A stretch of 64,000 nt of DNA, taken from Bacteroidales bacterium (GTDB lineage Bacteria > Bacteroidota > Bacteroidia > Bacteroidales > P3). Positions within the stretch are counted from its first letter, which is position 1, and every line of letters begins with the position of its first letter. Both the position numbers and the translations under genes were made by a program. The notes beneath the pieces are model-generated. The model was not told where the DNA came from, did no database searches, and saw only the letters and a program-made list of their open reading frames with translations. The stretch lies in NCBI GenBank assembly GCA_017647785.1, contig JAGCJW010000038.1, positions 62,001 to 126,000 on the forward strand, in the 5' to 3' direction. Positions 42,599 through 52,324 of this stretch are shown piece by piece.

Positions 42599-45145
42599 TT
42601 ACCTTAAAACTATCTTTGAGGTTTTTGTTGCCTTATTATTAAACGCCTTTACCATATATGTTCCTGCAGGAACATTGTTTAGAGTAAATTTATAGTCTTT
42701 TGTAGCAAATACTTTTCTACCTAATAGATTGTAAACCTCTATTTGAAGATTGTTTTCTTCACTTAAAATATTTACTAATCGATTATCATTTATTATTTGC
42801 ACCTCTAATTCTTTTGTATTTTGTATTCCAGCACAATCTTCCTCTATTCTGTCTTCAAAATACATGTTCCAAAGAAGGTTTTCTGAAGAATAATCTTCTA
42901 ATCTTCCACAAGGTACTGTTAATGTCGCATTATTAGGCATTGGGAAAACTACTTCATCTTGAACAACTGGAGGAATATTTGCCATGGAAACAATATTCTC
43001 TAAGACATTACAAGAAGTAAAAGCATCTCTTCCTATAAAGCAAAGGTTTTCGCCTAAAACTACGTCTGTCAAAGCAGAAGAGCCATAGAACATTTTAGGA
43101 TATATACTTATAAGTCCATTACCTAGTGAAGCAGATATCAAATTGTTGCAATAATGAAAAGAACCCTTTCCGATGTAAGCAACACTATCTGGAACAACTA
43201 CTGATATCAAATTTATACAATTCCAAAATGTATAATTACCAAGAAGAGTTAAACTATTAGGAAGATAAATAGATGTTAGATTTGTACACCTTTCAAATGC
43301 ACCATAGCCATCTGATAATGTTCCTATAGCGACAACCCCTTCTGGTACTGTAATAGATGTTATAGCTTCGCATCTATAAAAAGCCTTCCCTTTTATAAAT
43401 ACTATTGGATAATTGTTTCCATCAATTTCTACAACAGATGGTATTACGAAATCACCATTTTTAGATGTTGCACAAGATATTATACTTACCTTTGTTGGTA
43501 TTGGATTTTGAGCTTCTTCACCTAAATAAAATGTCATAAAACCTGTGTGATATAGAGTGTAGTTTCCAATAGTTAAAGTGTCATATCCTCCATATGTTAT
43601 TTCATCGTCCACTATTGTTGCTGTTTCTTTGAATGCGTTAGGATGAATTGTAGCATTTTCTGGTAATATTACGGAAGTTAAATTACTACAATATGCAAAC
43701 GCTTGGGCACATATAGTCGTTACATTATTAGGAATTTCTATTGTAAGCAGGTTATTACATTTGTAGAAGGTGTAATTTCCTATCAACCTTAGGTTATCAG
43801 GCAGTGTAATTGAACTTAAATTTTCACATTCTTCAAATGCTCCGAATAAATCAGCATTACTTCCTATTTCAGTAATACTTGGTGGTAATATAACTGATGT
43901 TAGATGAACGCATTTGTAAAATGCCTTTCCTTTAATATAGGTCACAGGATAACTATCTCCGTTTATAGTTAACATAGGTGGAATTGCTATTACACCACTC
44001 TTTGCCGTGTCGCAAGCAATTAAAGTAAGTTTTGTAGGATTTACGTTATAATTATTTCCCTCTATTGAGAAAGTCATAAATCCTGTAGAATTAAGAGTGT
44101 AATTTCCTATATTTAAAGTATCATTACCTCCATAAGTAACATCATCTACTATTACAGTTCCTGTTTCCTTGAAGGCATTTTGATGAATATTAATATTATC
44201 AGGCATAGTAACAGTATTCAATGAAATACATAGTGAAAATGCTCTATCTCCTATATGATTTACACTGTTAGGTATAGTAAGTGTAGTCAAATTATTACAT
44301 TTATAAAAAGCCATTTTTCCAATAGTTTCAACACCTTCTGGAATAACAACACTAGTTAAAGAATTACATTCCTCAAATGCTCCATAATAATCAGTTAAAC
44401 TTCCAATCGCAACAATAGATTGAGGAATAATAATAGAGGTTATGTCTTCACATTTATAAAAAGCTCCTCCTGCAATAAATTTAACAGGATAAGTATTTCC
44501 ATTGATTTGAATTGTGGATTGAATTGTAATATTTCCATTAGCTGATGTAGGAAAATCTATAATACTTATTTGACTTGGAGTTGAATTATAGATATCTTCT
44601 CCTATATTAAATGTCATGAAACCTGTATTATAGAGAATATAGTTTCCTACATTTAAAGTATCACAACCTCCATAAGTAACTTCATCAATAGTAATTCCAC
44701 CTGTTGCATTGAAAGCATCAAAAGAAATATTAGCATTACTTGGTATTGTAACAGTGTTTAGAGCATCACAATTACTAAAAGCTCTTTCTCCTATACTGAT
44801 AACACTATTCGGAATAATGATTGAGGCTAAATTTCTGCAATATCTAAAAGCCTCATAACCTATAGAAGTAATTGTATTAGGCAATACAACAGATACTAAA
44901 TTGTCTCTGCTATCATAACTAGGCGAAGAGTGCTCTTTACCTATTGAAGTAACATTATAAACCGTACCATTATGAGTTACAGTTTCAGGAATTACGATAT
45001 ATGTCGCTGTTTCAGCTATTCTCCACACTGTAACAGTATTTACACCTGTTATTTCATAAGTTAATTCCCCTATTGAAAACTGCTGTTGTGCTAAGGTTAG
45101 GATTGTAGATAATACTGCACAAGTTAGAAATAAAATTTTCTTCAT
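42599..45145 (-). CDS. BspA-type leucine-rich repeat surface protein with T9SS type A sorting domain
   Basis: The 848-residue secreted protein has a signal peptide (MKKILFLTCAVLSTILTLAQ), then many leucine-rich repeats of the BspA/TpLRR type (SIIIPNSVISIGERAFSNC and variants). Three large modules follow one another with an exact 540-bp period, each with TLNxGNYxLxxTGFMTF. The C-terminus (LEVQIINDNRLVNILSEENN ... VYNLLGRKVF ... AGTYMVKAF ... KIVLR) is a T9SS type A sorting domain. BspA proteins bind host or cell surfaces in other bacteria. The ATG at 45145 is chosen because a perfect GGAGG lies 5 nt upstream; a GTG two codons earlier would overlap that site. Confidence 0.88.
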   Translation of the reverse strand: MKKILFLTCAVLSTILTLAQQQFSIGELTYEITGVNTVTVWRIAETATYIVIPETVTHNGTVYNVTSIGKEHSSPSYDSRDNLVSVVLPNTITSIGYEAFRYCRNLASIIIPNSVISIGERAFSNCDALNTVTIPSNANISFDAFNATGGITIDEVTYGGCDTLNVGNYILYNTGFMTFNIGEDIYNSTPSQISIIDFPTSANGNITIQSTIQINGNTYPVKFIAGGAFYKCEDITSIIIPQSIVAIGSLTDYYGAFEECNSLTSVVIPEGVETIGKMAFYKCNNLTTLTIPNSVNHIGDRAFSLCISLNTVTMPDNINIHQNAFKETGTVIVDDVTYGGNDTLNIGNYTLNSTGFMTFSIEGNNYNVNPTKLTLIACDTAKSGVIAIPPMLTINGDSYPVTYIKGKAFYKCVHLTSVILPPSITEIGSNADLFGAFEECENLSSITLPDNLRLIGNYTFYKCNNLLTIEIPNNVTTICAQAFAYCSNLTSVILPENATIHPNAFKETATIVDDEITYGGYDTLTIGNYTLYHTGFMTFYLGEEAQNPIPTKVSIISCATSKNGDFVIPSVVEIDGNNYPIVFIKGKAFYRCEAITSITVPEGVVAIGTLSDGYGAFERCTNLTSIYLPNSLTLLGNYTFWNCINLISVVVPDSVAYIGKGSFHYCNNLISASLGNGLISIYPKMFYGSSALTDVVLGENLCFIGRDAFTSCNVLENIVSMANIPPVVQDEVVFPMPNNATLTVPCGRLEDYSSENLLWNMYFEDRIEEDCAGIQNTKELEVQIINDNRLVNILSEENNLQIEVYNLLGRKVFATKDYKFTLNNVPAGTYMVKAFNNKATKTSKIVLR

Positions 45146-45147
45146 AA

Positions 45148-45157
45148 CCACCTCCTT
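45148..45157 (-). promoter_or_regulatory. Strong Shine-Dalgarno site deciding the BspA start
   Basis: AAGGAGGTGG on the minus strand places GGAGG 5 nt before the ATG at 45145. Such a strong site is unusual here, where most genes have A-rich leaders. Confidence 0.7.
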
Positions 45158-45200
45158 ATTTTAAAATTTGTAAACAATGTGCAAATATATAAATTTTTTT

Positions 45201-45247
45201 CTTTGAAAGAGAAAATTTATTCTTTATTTTATTTAATTAAAACAAAG
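45201..45247. repeat. 21-bp-phased CTTTG/CAAAG array F
   Basis: CTTTG at 45201, the variant CTTTA at 45222 and CAAAG at 45243 are each exactly 21 bp apart. The last two lie in the hairpin at 45210-45259. Confidence 0.55.
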
Positions 45248-45259
45248 AATAAATTTTCT
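45210..45259 (-). terminator. Hairpin after the MFS gene
   Basis: A perfect 16-bp inverted repeat (45210-45225 with 45244-45259) encloses an 18-nt loop, 15 nt past the MFS stop codon. There is no clean T run after it, so termination is plausible but not certain. Confidence 0.5.
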
Positions 45260-45274
45260 AACTCTTAGAATTAT

Positions 45275-46450
45275 TTATCTCAACCTATCTCTTAGATAAA
45301 GTTTTCTTGCAAAGAAAAGAAATCCCATAACACCTAAAAGGTTTATTATGGCAGAAAACCAAAACGAAGCTCCGTATCCAAAATATTCTACTACGATTCC
45401 TCCTATCAAAATACCAAGTCCTACTCCTACGTCCCAAGAAATAAGTAGCGAAGAATTGGCTGTACCTCTTTGTGTATGGGGTGCTAAATTTATAAACATG
45501 GTTTGAAAGGCTGGGAACATGTGTCCGTTTCCTAATCCTATGATAATGGCTGCGGAATAATAGCCAAAGGAATTGTTTACAGCAGCAAAAATAAAATATC
45601 CCACAAGAGAAACCACTATTCCTAAGGAAGCGTTTTCTACTATTTTGCCATTTCTTAAGCTTTTATTGCCTATCAATCGTGAACAAATCAATCCCAAAGA
45701 CATTAGCAAGAAAAACAATCCTGTTCCGCTTGTTATGCCTAATTGTTCTTTGCCATAGATTGCAATATAGGTTGATAAAACTCCGTAAGAGAAAGCAAAA
45801 CAAACCATTGTTAAGGATTGACTCCACGCTTTCATTAGAAAAAATCTATCTAACGATATTACCTTTTTATCTTTTATTAGTTCTCTTTTTTCTAACTTTA
45901 CTGTAGAATTTATTACTAAGCCAATACCTGCAACAATCATTGAGATTGTAAAAATTAAATCAAAATTGTGGGTTAGTTGATAAAGATATATTGCAACCGA
46001 TGGGCTAATTGCTGTTGCGATATTATTACTTAGTCCGTAATATCCTATACCTTCTGCTCTCCTTGACGAAGGCAAAACGTCTATTGCCACAGTGCTGTTT
46101 GCAACTGTTGTTGCCCCGAAAGGCGCTCCGTGAAGTGTTCTTACGATTGCAAACAATAATAATGAGCCTGCAAGTAAATAGCCTGCAAAGAAAACAAACA
46201 TTATGAAAAAGCAAATCAAAAGGACTTGTTTTCTTGGATAGGAATCAACTATAAAGCCACTAAACGGACGAACTAAAAGAGCTGTTAGAGTATACCCCGA
46301 TAATACTACTCCAATTACGTGTTTGTCTGCAGCGAATGTTTCACTTAGATAAATTGGTAGCAGAGGTGTTACCAACATAAAGGAGAAAAATATCATGAAA
46401 TTGGCAAGCCATACTTTTATATAATTGCTATTCCATAATTTTTCTCTCAT
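45275..46450 (-). CDS. MFS transporter
   Basis: A 391-residue major facilitator with twelve predicted membrane helices. The motif after helix 2 reads GFIVDSYPRKQVLL, matching the MFS signature GxxxDxxxRKxxL, and helix 4-5 contain VRTLHGAPFGATTVANST. It is in one operon with a MATE transporter (gap 6 nt), so drug or metabolite efflux is likely. The substrate cannot be read from the sequence. Confidence 0.88.
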   Translation of the reverse strand: MREKLWNSNYIKVWLANFMIFFSFMLVTPLLPIYLSETFAADKHVIGVVLSGYTLTALLVRPFSGFIVDSYPRKQVLLICFFIMFVFFAGYLLAGSLLLFAIVRTLHGAPFGATTVANSTVAIDVLPSSRRAEGIGYYGLSNNIATAISPSVAIYLYQLTHNFDLIFTISMIVAGIGLVINSTVKLEKRELIKDKKVISLDRFFLMKAWSQSLTMVCFAFSYGVLSTYIAIYGKEQLGITSGTGLFFLLMSLGLICSRLIGNKSLRNGKIVENASLGIVVSLVGYFIFAAVNNSFGYYSAAIIIGLGNGHMFPAFQTMFINLAPHTQRGTANSSLLISWDVGVGLGILIGGIVVEYFGYGASFWFSAIINLLGVMGFLFFARKLYLRDRLR

Positions 46451-46456
46451 AGCGTT

Positions 46457-47815
46457 TTATTTTTTTAATAGTTGTCGCATGTATTTAACTTCCAAATATA
46501 GCACTACAAAGGCTACGAATGTGGAAAGTATATCTGCAAAAGCGGAAGAAAGCCATACTCCGTTTAATCCCCAGAATTTTGGTAAGATGAAAAGCAATGG
46601 AATTAGGAATATTAGTTGTCGTGTTAGGGAAAGAAAGATTGCTTTTTGTGCTTTGCCTATCGCTTGAAAGAAGTTTGAGGCAACTATTTGCATACCTACA
46701 ATAGGGAAGGTGAACATAAACAATCTAAATCCTGTGATTGAGAGATTTATCATTTCTTCATCGTTTGTGAAAGCAGAGGCTATTAGTCTTGGACACAACT
46801 CTGCAACTAAAAATCCTATGGTTGTGATTACAAATCCTGCTATCATTCCTTTTTTTAGTGTAGATAAAACTCTATGTTGAAGCTTTGCTCCATAGTTATA
46901 GCCAATAATCGGTTGCATTCCTTGTGTTAAACCAAGTATAATCATAACAAATGTAAATGCAATGCTATTTATGATTCCGTATGCACCTATTGCTAAATCT
47001 CCTCCGTATTTTTTTAGTTGAATATTTACTATTATAACTACTAAACACGCAACAAGATTTGTCATAAAAGGCGACATACCAATAGCACAAGCATCTGCTA
47101 CTATTTTTTTCTTTAATTTGAAGCAGTCTTTTGTAAAGTGTACTATTTGATTTTGTTTTAAGAAGATAAATATCAAAACAAGGGTTGCAATGATTTGAGT
47201 GATTACAGTAGCCCACGCTGCTCCTGCAATACCCCATTTAAATACTAAGATAAATAAGGCATCTAATACTGCATTTAAGCCAACTGCAAAAATCGTTACA
47301 TACATTGCCTTAGTTGGATAGCCAGCTGAACGCAATACTGCATTTAAGCCGAGATATAAGTGTGTGAATACGTTACCTAAAAGAATTATAAACATATATT
47401 CTTTGGCGTATGCAACGGTTTGATCGCTTCCTCCAAAGGCATATAAGATTGGTTCAAGGAATGGCAAGCAAGCAACTGTGAAAAGTATTCCGAAGATAAG
47501 GTTTAGAATTATTACATTGCCTAATACTAATCGTGCTGTGGTGTAATCTTTTTCTCCTAACTTGATTGAGGTTAATGCAGAGGCACCTACTCCTACTAAG
47601 GCTCCAAATGCAGCTGCTAAATTCATAAAAGGGAAGGTTAGGGCTAAGCCTGAGATTGCTAAGGCTCCTACTCCTTGTCCTATAAATATTCTATCTACTA
47701 CGTTAAACAAGCTTGATGCAATTTGTGCTATGATTGCAGGTGTTGCATATTGCAATAATAACGTGCTTACTTTCTCTCTGCCTAAGATTAGGGCTTTTTC
47801 TTCGTTTACTTTCAT
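46457..47815 (-). CDS. MATE family efflux transporter
   Basis: A 452-residue membrane protein with about twelve helices and two homologous halves. The N-terminal half has ATPAIIAQIASSLFNVVDRIFIGQGVGALAISGLALTFP-like segments that are characteristic of MATE (multidrug and toxin extrusion) transporters, including the VDRIFIG motif. The second half repeats this with GLTQGMQPIIGYNYGAK. The ATG at 47815 is chosen; a TTG four codons upstream is less likely. MATE proteins use sodium or proton gradients; the neighbouring sodium-pumping decarboxylase could supply the former (inference). Confidence 0.92.
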   Translation of the reverse strand: MKVNEEKALILGREKVSTLLLQYATPAIIAQIASSLFNVVDRIFIGQGVGALAISGLALTFPFMNLAAAFGALVGVGASALTSIKLGEKDYTTARLVLGNVIILNLIFGILFTVACLPFLEPILYAFGGSDQTVAYAKEYMFIILLGNVFTHLYLGLNAVLRSAGYPTKAMYVTIFAVGLNAVLDALFILVFKWGIAGAAWATVITQIIATLVLIFIFLKQNQIVHFTKDCFKLKKKIVADACAIGMSPFMTNLVACLVVIIVNIQLKKYGGDLAIGAYGIINSIAFTFVMIILGLTQGMQPIIGYNYGAKLQHRVLSTLKKGMIAGFVITTIGFLVAELCPRLIASAFTNDEEMINLSITGFRLFMFTFPIVGMQIVASNFFQAIGKAQKAIFLSLTRQLIFLIPLLFILPKFWGLNGVWLSSAFADILSTFVAFVVLYLEVKYMRQLLKK

Positions 47816-47837
47816 AATCGCTTGCAAAATTACAAAA

Positions 47838-47871
47838 AAATAAGGTGTACCTGTTATGATACACCTTATTT
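47838..47871 (-). terminator. Terminator of the decarboxylase operon
   Basis: A 12-bp stem (47838-47849 with 47860-47871) has a 10-nt loop, followed on the minus strand by a T run. It is 18 nt past the stop of the beta subunit gene. Confidence 0.85.
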
Positions 47872-47889
47872 TTTCTTTATTTTATTCTC

Positions 47890-49155
47890 TTATCCTAAGA
47901 ATGCTAACAACACACCCGCTGCAACAGTTGAGCCAATCACACCCGCTACGTTTGGTCCCATAGCGTGCATTAACAAGAAGTTGCTTGGATTTGCTTCTTG
48001 TCCTACGTTTTGTGATACACGTGCTGCCATAGGAACAGCAGATACGCCCGCTGAACCGATAAGTGGGTTAATTTTATTTTTAGAGAATAGATTCATAAAT
48101 TTAGCAAATAATACTCCAGACGCACTTCCAAGAGCAAATGCTGTAACTCCAAGAACAAGGATTCCTAACGTTTGTGGGTTAAGGAATGATGAAGCTGTTG
48201 CTGTTGCTCCTACAGAAATACCTAAGAATATTGTACAAATATTCATCAATTCGTTTTGTACTGTTTTGCTTAAACGTTCTGTAACGCCTGATTCACGCAA
48301 TAAGTTTCCTAACATCAAACATCCTACAAGTGGAGCTGCTGCTGGTAATAATAATGCTATGATTGCTGTTACAAGAATTGGGAAAATGATTTTTTCAGTC
48401 TTTGACACCTTACGTAATTGTTTCATAACAATTTGACGTTCTTTTTCTGTAGTCAAAGCTTTCATAATAGGAGGTTGAATAACTGGTACTAACGCCATGT
48501 AAGAGTAAGCTGCAACAGCGATAGGTCCCAATAATTCAGGTGCTAATTTAGATGTAAGATAAATAGCCGTAGGACCATCTGCTCCACCTATGATTCCGAT
48601 TGAACCAGCTTGTTCGTAAGTAAATCCTAATGCCAAAGCGCCAAAGAATGTTGCAAAGATTGCAACTTGTGCTGCTGCTCCCAAAAGGAAACTCTTTGGA
48701 TTTGCTAAAAGTGGTCCGAAATCTGTCATAGAACCTACTCCAAGGAATATCAAACATGGGTAAATTCCAAGTTTAACTCCAAGATACAAGTAGTCAAGTA
48801 AGCCTACATTGTTTGCATCTGCGAAATCTTTCCAGTGAACATGTCCTTCTGCAAAAAGTTCTGGGTGATATAATCCTGCTCCTGGAAGATTTGTCAAAAG
48901 CATACCGAAAGCTATCGGAAGTAACAAAAGAGGCTCAAACTTTTTCACAATAGCTAAATAAAGCAATACAAATGATACTAATATCATTACAAGACATAGC
49001 CAATTGCCTTCAAGTTGAGCAAATCCCATGCTTCCTATAAATTCCGACATCTTATCACCTATTGATACTTCTCCTGCTATTGCAAGTGTAGGTACAAGAA
49101 ATATCATAAGCAAAAATGCGAAATATTTTACTAAATTTGATTTAGACTTTTTCAT
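47890..49155 (-). CDS. mmdB: Sodium ion-translocating decarboxylase beta subunit
   Basis: This is the membrane subunit that couples decarboxylation of carboxybiotin to export of sodium. The 421 residues contain an N-terminal hydrophobic leader, about ten membrane helices and the conserved sodium-site regions [20 protein letters not shown] and [22 protein letters not shown]. It belongs to the OadB/MmdB/GcdB family; the methylmalonyl-CoA assignment comes from the neighbours mce and mmdA. It is the last gene of the cluster. Confidence 0.93.
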   Translation of the reverse strand: MKKSKSNLVKYFAFLLMIFLVPTLAIAGEVSIGDKMSEFIGSMGFAQLEGNWLCLVMILVSFVLLYLAIVKKFEPLLLLPIAFGMLLTNLPGAGLYHPELFAEGHVHWKDFADANNVGLLDYLYLGVKLGIYPCLIFLGVGSMTDFGPLLANPKSFLLGAAAQVAIFATFFGALALGFTYEQAGSIGIIGGADGPTAIYLTSKLAPELLGPIAVAAYSYMALVPVIQPPIMKALTTEKERQIVMKQLRKVSKTEKIIFPILVTAIIALLLPAAAPLVGCLMLGNLLRESGVTERLSKTVQNELMNICTIFLGISVGATATASSFLNPQTLGILVLGVTAFALGSASGVLFAKFMNLFSKNKINPLIGSAGVSAVPMAARVSQNVGQEANPSNFLLMHAMGPNVAGVIGSTVAAGVLLAFLG

Positions 49156-49178
49156 CTTTCAATTTGTTTTTTTATGAA

Positions 49179-49628
49179 TTATGCTAAATCTATTAAAGCG
49201 TCGTCTTGAGCAACTGTTTGTCCAACTGAAACATAGATAGCTTTAACTTGTCCGTCTTTTCCAGCCATTATGTTGTTTTCCATCTTCATTGCTTCCATTA
49301 CAATCAAGACATCTCCTTTTTTCACTTGGTCTCCTTCTTTTACATTAACAGAAACAATTGTTCCTGGTAGAGGAGATTTTATTGCTTGTTTGCTTGCAGT
49401 TGGTACTGCTGCAACAGGCGTATTTCCTTTTGGATTTGGAGTTTGCATGTGTGGAGCTGGAGAAATTGCTGCTTTTCTTGCAACAGGTGCTGCCTTAGGA
49501 GCAGATTTCTTTTCATAAACTACGTCGTATGAAATACCATTTACTTCCACAGTTGCTTTATTATGTTCTGTAACATTTACAGTTACATCGAACGGTTGTT
49601 CGTCTATGGTTATTTTAAACTTATTCAT
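49179..49628 (-). CDS. Biotin carboxyl carrier subunit of the decarboxylase
   Basis: A 149-residue protein with an N-terminal domain, an Ala/Pro-rich linker (about 42-80) and a C-terminal biotinyl domain. The biotin is attached to Lys115 in VMEAMKMENNI. It carries CO2 from the carboxyltransferase subunit to the membrane pump, as MmdC does. It lies between the gamma and beta genes in the operon. Confidence 0.93.
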   Translation of the reverse strand: MNKFKITIDEQPFDVTVNVTEHNKATVEVNGISYDVVYEKKSAPKAAPVARKAAISPAPHMQTPNPKGNTPVAAVPTASKQAIKSPLPGTIVSVNVKEGDQVKKGDVLIVMEAMKMENNIMAGKDGQVKAIYVSVGQTVAQDDALIDLA

Positions 49629-49636
49629 AATTTCTA

Positions 49637-49990
49637 TTACTTAGTAAAGTTTCTCATATTATAAATCTTAGAACTCCAAGGTGAGTATCTCTTTTCTACT
49701 TCTTCTATTGTGATTACGTGAGGCTCCTCATCGTGTGCATCAAAGTAAAGATGCATTGCCAATGCTATTGCAGCTTGTTCATGAGATGTAGGATGCTCGT
49801 TTGTAGATGTTTTTTCTACAACCTTAGTCTCTACTTTTGTTTCTTTTGTTTGTTGTTTGTCTTTCAATCCTACTGCCCAAGACAATAGTCTTATGAAATA
49901 AATCAAACCAATCAAAATAATAAAAGTAGTTCCTATACCTGCAAGACAAACAACTCCCGCAAATCCCCAATCAATACTTAATAACATCAT
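49637..49990 (-). CDS. OadG-type small membrane subunit of the decarboxylase
   Basis: This 117-residue protein has one N-terminal membrane helix (about 12-36: GVVCLAGIGTTFIILIGLIYF) and a polar, Thr/Lys/Glu-rich tail. It fits the OadG/MmdD family, which stabilises the complex in the membrane. The C-terminal YSPWSSKIYNMRNF segment is also found in Bacteroidota members. It begins 2 nt after the mmdA stop, so translation is probably coupled. Confidence 0.85.
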   Translation of the reverse strand: MMLLSIDWGFAGVVCLAGIGTTFIILIGLIYFIRLLSWAVGLKDKQQTKETKVETKVVEKTSTNEHPTSHEQAAIALAMHLYFDAHDEEPHVITIEEVEKRYSPWSSKIYNMRNFTK

Positions 49991-49992
49991 AA

Positions 49993-51552
49993 TTATAATG
50001 GAATATTAGAATGTTTTTTCATTGGATTAGTTACGCGTTTTGTTTGTAACGATTGGAAAGCACGGATTACTCTAAATCGAGTATTTCTTGGCTCAATCAC
50101 ATCGTCAATATAACCATACGAAGCTGCTTTGTATGGATTTGCAAATGCGTTATTGTATTCGTTTTCTTTATCTGCAATAAATTTAGCCTTTTCTTCTGGA
50201 TCTGTTATTGCTGACATTTCTTTTCCATACAATACTTCAACCGCTCCTTTTGCACCCATAACCGCAATTTGTGCAGTTGGCCATGCGTAGTTAAAGTCTC
50301 CTCTTAATTGTTTTGAAGACATCACATCGTGAGCTCCACCGTATGATTTACGTAATGTAACTGTAACTTTTGGAACTGTTGCTTCTCCGTATGCAAACAT
50401 AAGTTTTGCTCCGTGAGTGATAATTCCACCATATTCTTGTACTCTTCCTGGTAAGAATCCTGGCACATCAACAAGTGTAAGGATAGGAATATTGAAACAG
50501 TCGCAGAAACGAACAAAACGAGCTGCCTTTCTTGATGCTTCAATGTCTAACACACCTGCAGAAACGTTAGGTTGGTTAGCTATAACTCCTACAGATGCTC
50601 CACCCATACGGCAGAATCCTACAATAATGTTACGTGCGTAACGTTCGTGTACTTGAAGGAATTTACCATCATCAACGATTGCTGTAATAACTTCCATCAT
50701 ATCGTAAGGAAGGTTTGGATTGTCAGGGATAATGCTGTTCAATCTATCTTCCAATCTATCAAATGGGTCATTACATACTGTTGTTGGTGCTTCTTCTAAG
50801 TTGTTATTTGGAATATATGATAATAATTCACGAATAGTTGCTATACCTTCTTCTTCAGTTGGTGCTAAGAAGTGAGAAACTCCAGATTTTGTTGAGTGAA
50901 TTTCTGCTCCTCCTAAATCCTCAGTTGTAATATCTTCACCTGTAACAGTTTTAACAACTTTTGGTCCTGTAACAAACATATATGAAGTTTGGTCAGACAT
51001 CAAAATAAAGTCAGTTAAGGCTGGTGAATAAACCGCTCCACCTGCACAAGGGCCAAAAATAGCAGATATTTGAGGAACTACTCCTGATGCTAAAATGTTT
51101 CTTTCAAATATTTCAGCATATCCTGCAAGTGAATTAACTCCTTCTTGAATACGAGCTCCACCTGAGTCGTTCAACCCAATAACTGGTGCTCCTACTGTCA
51201 TAGCTTTATCCATTACTTTGCAGATTTTTTCTGCCATCATTTCAGATAATGCTCCTCCAAATACAGTAAAATCTTGAGCAAAAACGAAAACTAATCTTCC
51301 GTTGATTGTTCCTTGTCCTGTAACTACACCATCAGAAAGAAATTTAGTGTCTGCCATTCCGAACTCAGCACATCTGTGAGTTACGAACATGTCAAATTCC
51401 TCGAAACTATTTTCATCTAATAATAGTTCTATTCTTTCTCTTGCAGTTAATTTACCTTTTGCATGTTGAGAGTCTATTCTCTTGATTCCACCTCCCAACT
51501 TTGCCTTTTCTCTGTTATCAAGCAGTTGCTTGATCTTTTCTTCAAAAGCCAT
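49993..51552 (-). CDS. mmdA: Methylmalonyl-CoA decarboxylase alpha subunit (carboxyltransferase)
   Basis: A 519-residue biotin-dependent carboxyltransferase, forming the cytoplasmic catalytic subunit that removes CO2 from methylmalonyl-CoA to give propionyl-CoA. The family segments are [55 protein letters not shown] and the C-terminal [25 protein letters not shown] and [10 protein letters not shown]. The related propionyl-CoA carboxylase subunit differs little in sequence; absence of a biotin carboxylase gene here and presence of the sodium-pump subunits favour decarboxylation. Confidence 0.92.
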   Translation of the reverse strand: MAFEEKIKQLLDNREKAKLGGGIKRIDSQHAKGKLTARERIELLLDENSFEEFDMFVTHRCAEFGMADTKFLSDGVVTGQGTINGRLVFVFAQDFTVFGGALSEMMAEKICKVMDKAMTVGAPVIGLNDSGGARIQEGVNSLAGYAEIFERNILASGVVPQISAIFGPCAGGAVYSPALTDFILMSDQTSYMFVTGPKVVKTVTGEDITTEDLGGAEIHSTKSGVSHFLAPTEEEGIATIRELLSYIPNNNLEEAPTTVCNDPFDRLEDRLNSIIPDNPNLPYDMMEVITAIVDDGKFLQVHERYARNIIVGFCRMGGASVGVIANQPNVSAGVLDIEASRKAARFVRFCDCFNIPILTLVDVPGFLPGRVQEYGGIITHGAKLMFAYGEATVPKVTVTLRKSYGGAHDVMSSKQLRGDFNYAWPTAQIAVMGAKGAVEVLYGKEMSAITDPEEKAKFIADKENEYNNAFANPYKAASYGYIDDVIEPRNTRFRVIRAFQSLQTKRVTNPMKKHSNIPL

Positions 51553-51584
51553 TACTTTATGCTTAAAATATTATTATTTAAAAA

Positions 51585-51986
51585 TTATTTACAGCAAAGT
51601 TCTGTTAAAACGCCCATTGTTGATTTTGGGTGTAAGAAACCTATGTTTAAGTTTTCTGCACCTTTTCTTGCTTGTTTGTCAATCAACTTAACGCCATTTT
51701 CTTCTGCATCTTTCAATGCTTGATCAGTGTTTTCAACTGCGAAAGCAATGTGATGTACTCCTTGTCCTTTCTTTTCGATGAAAGAAGCTATTGTGCTTTC
51801 AGGGCTTGTTGCTTCTAACAATTCTATTTTAACTTCTCCTACTTTAAAGAAAGCAGTTTTAACTTTTTGGTCTGCTACTTCTTCTATGTTGTAGCACTTT
51901 AATCCCATTACTTCTTCCCAATACTTGATAGCTTCTTCTAAATTTTCTACTGCTATCCCAATGTGTTCAATATGTGTTGGTGTCAT
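51585..51986 (-). CDS. mce: Methylmalonyl-CoA epimerase
   Basis: A 133-residue vicinal-oxygen-chelate enzyme that interconverts (R)- and (S)-methylmalonyl-CoA, linking the B12-dependent mutase to the decarboxylase in the succinate-to-propionate route. It shows IEHIGIAVENLEEAI with the metal His8, KIELLEATSP, GVHHIAFAVEN and the closing GVLTELC segment with a metal Glu. It is the first gene of the mce-mmdA-oadG-BCCP-mmdB operon and has a near-consensus promoter. Confidence 0.95.
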   Translation of the reverse strand: MTPTHIEHIGIAVENLEEAIKYWEEVMGLKCYNIEEVADQKVKTAFFKVGEVKIELLEATSPESTIASFIEKKGQGVHHIAFAVENTDQALKDAEENGVKLIDKQARKGAENLNIGFLHPKSTMGVLTELCCK

Positions 51987-52034
51987 AATAACTTAAATAT
52001 TTAATTTGTTAAAAATTGATTAAAAATAATTTTG

Positions 52035-52065
52035 CAAAGGTACTCACTTTTTAAATATGAACAAA
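52035..52065 (-). promoter_or_regulatory. Promoter of the mce-mmdA operon
   Basis: On the minus strand TTTG (52065-52062), 19 nt, TACCTTTG (52042-52035). The start codon of mce is 48 nt beyond. Confidence 0.75.
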
Positions 52066-52164
52066 ATAAAAAAATAAAAATTAAGCCTTAATTTTCAATT
52101 TTTAACATTAATTTAACATTGCTTTAAGATTTGATTGTTCTTTTCTTAATTTTCAGAGGTTTTT

Positions 52165-52248
52165 TCTTGAAGAAAATCGATTTTCTCTTGAAGAAAATGA
52201 ATTGTCTCTTTGAAAAAATGAAGTGATTCTTTGAAAAAACGTAATACC
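52165..52248. repeat. 21-bp-phased CTTGA/CTTTG array G
   Basis: Four units begin with TCTTGA or TCTTTGA at 52165, 52186, 52207 and 52228, exactly 21 bp apart, each followed by AAAAT/AAAAC. Further copies at 52271 (CTTTG), 52314 (CAAAG) and 52357 (CTTTG) continue at 42-43 bp. Confidence 0.65.
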
Positions 52249-52301
52249 ACGCTGTGGTACTGAAATTTCTCTTTGTGGTATTCGAATACCACAGCGTGGT
52301 A
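52245..52301. repeat. Interleaved TACCAC/GTGGTA dyad cluster
   Basis: TACCACGCTGTGGTA (52245-52259) has an exact inverted copy, TACCACAGCGTGGTA (52287-52301). Between and overlapping them is a perfect 20-bp palindrome, TGTGGTATTCGAATACCACA (52274-52293). Four GTGGTA and/or TACCAC pairs could form mutually exclusive hairpins or protein operators. Confidence 0.7.
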
Positions 52302-52324
52302 CTGGGTGTTTTACAAAGAAAAAA

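Noticed and set aside
47822..48436. A 204-codon plus-strand open frame
   Set aside because: It is antisense to mmdB and crosses a terminator; no family resemblance.
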